Assembly: GCF_012272825.1 (NCBI RefSeq)
Contig: NZ_JAAWWS010000156.1
Location: 70,732-134,731 of the forward strand
Direction: 5' to 3'
DNA from: Wenzhouxiangella sp. XN79A
GTDB taxonomy: Bacteria > Pseudomonadota > Gammaproteobacteria > Xanthomonadales > Wenzhouxiangellaceae
Length of the DNA: 64,000 bases
Under the pieces are notes generated by a model. It did not search any database, was not told where the DNA came from, and saw nothing but the letters and a program-made list of their open reading frames with translations. Below are positions 63,994 to 64,000 of the stretch, piece by piece. Within the stretch, counting starts at the first letter, position 1. Every line of letters starts with the position of its first letter. The position numbers were made by a program, and so were the translations under genes.

Positions 63994-64000
63994 CGAGTGG

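Overview
The window is a high-GC chromosomal segment from a gammaproteobacterium. Gene content and order point to the Lysobacterales/Xanthomonadales-Chromatiales neighbourhood, and many secreted DUF11-type proteins and an ECF sigma/kinase pair suggest a Wenzhouxiangella-like organism. That placement is inferred from synteny and protein style, not from a search. Diagnostic blocks are rng-maf-rlmH-rsfS, ccmABCDEFGHI, sucCD, pilSR, algR-hemC-hemD-hemX-hemY and lptM-dapF-DUF484-xerC-hslVU. No rRNA, tRNA, CRISPR array or prophage was seen.

Layout. 1-5428 (minus): the end of a yhdP-like gene, rng, maf, rlmH, rsfS. 5528-11163 (minus): a 1400-residue secreted subtilisin-like protease and a glutathione reductase. 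11316-18768 (plus): a DUF3293 gene translationally linked to a complete cytochrome c maturation operon. 18859-22287: a small chromosomal integron. An IntI integrase on the plus strand faces away from four cassette-borne transcription units on the minus strand, with three nearly identical attC sites between them. 22319-26792: a secreted protein, a Trp-rich small protein with a YihY membrane protein, a TMEM175-like channel, a VIT/CCC1-type transporter, and a frameshifted TfoX-like gene. 26924-34372: two tandemly duplicated secreted proteins with matching upstream regions, a DUF11 protein, and a convergent ECF sigma factor/Ser-Thr kinase-TPR pair. 34554-38177 (minus): a TfoX remnant, three small membrane genes behind 11-bp phased repeats, and two bacterial PH-domain membrane proteins. 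38281-42085 (minus): nadE, sucD, sucC. 42295-45400 (plus): pilS-pilR. 45517-47583 (minus): a DUF11 secreted protein. 47794-50168 (plus): egtB-egtD for ergothioneine. 50200-56362 (minus): hemY, hemX, hemD, hemC, an AlgR-like regulator and an esterase. 56361-63832 (plus, apart from one DUF2007 gene): lptM, a methyltransferase, dapF, DUF484, xerC, a HerA-like ATPase, hslV, hslU. A palindromic mobile-element-like sequence closes the window.

How they work together. Most of the window is housekeeping: RNA processing and ribosome maturation, cytochrome c biogenesis, haem and NAD synthesis, the TCA cycle, lysine/peptidoglycan precursor supply, and ATP-dependent proteolysis. The accessory interest is the integron: its cassettes carry a HicAB toxin-antitoxin pair, a protein with a HEPN-like Rx4H motif, a protein with a possible PD-(D/E)XK nuclease signature and a two-helix membrane protein. 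This profile fits a stabilised cassette array with candidate defence functions. Other notable points are the duplicated secreted genes with palindromic upstream elements, the two decayed TfoX paralogues, a 16-copy heptamer array after xerC, a possible small RNA between hemC and hemD, and the terminal palindromic element after hslU.
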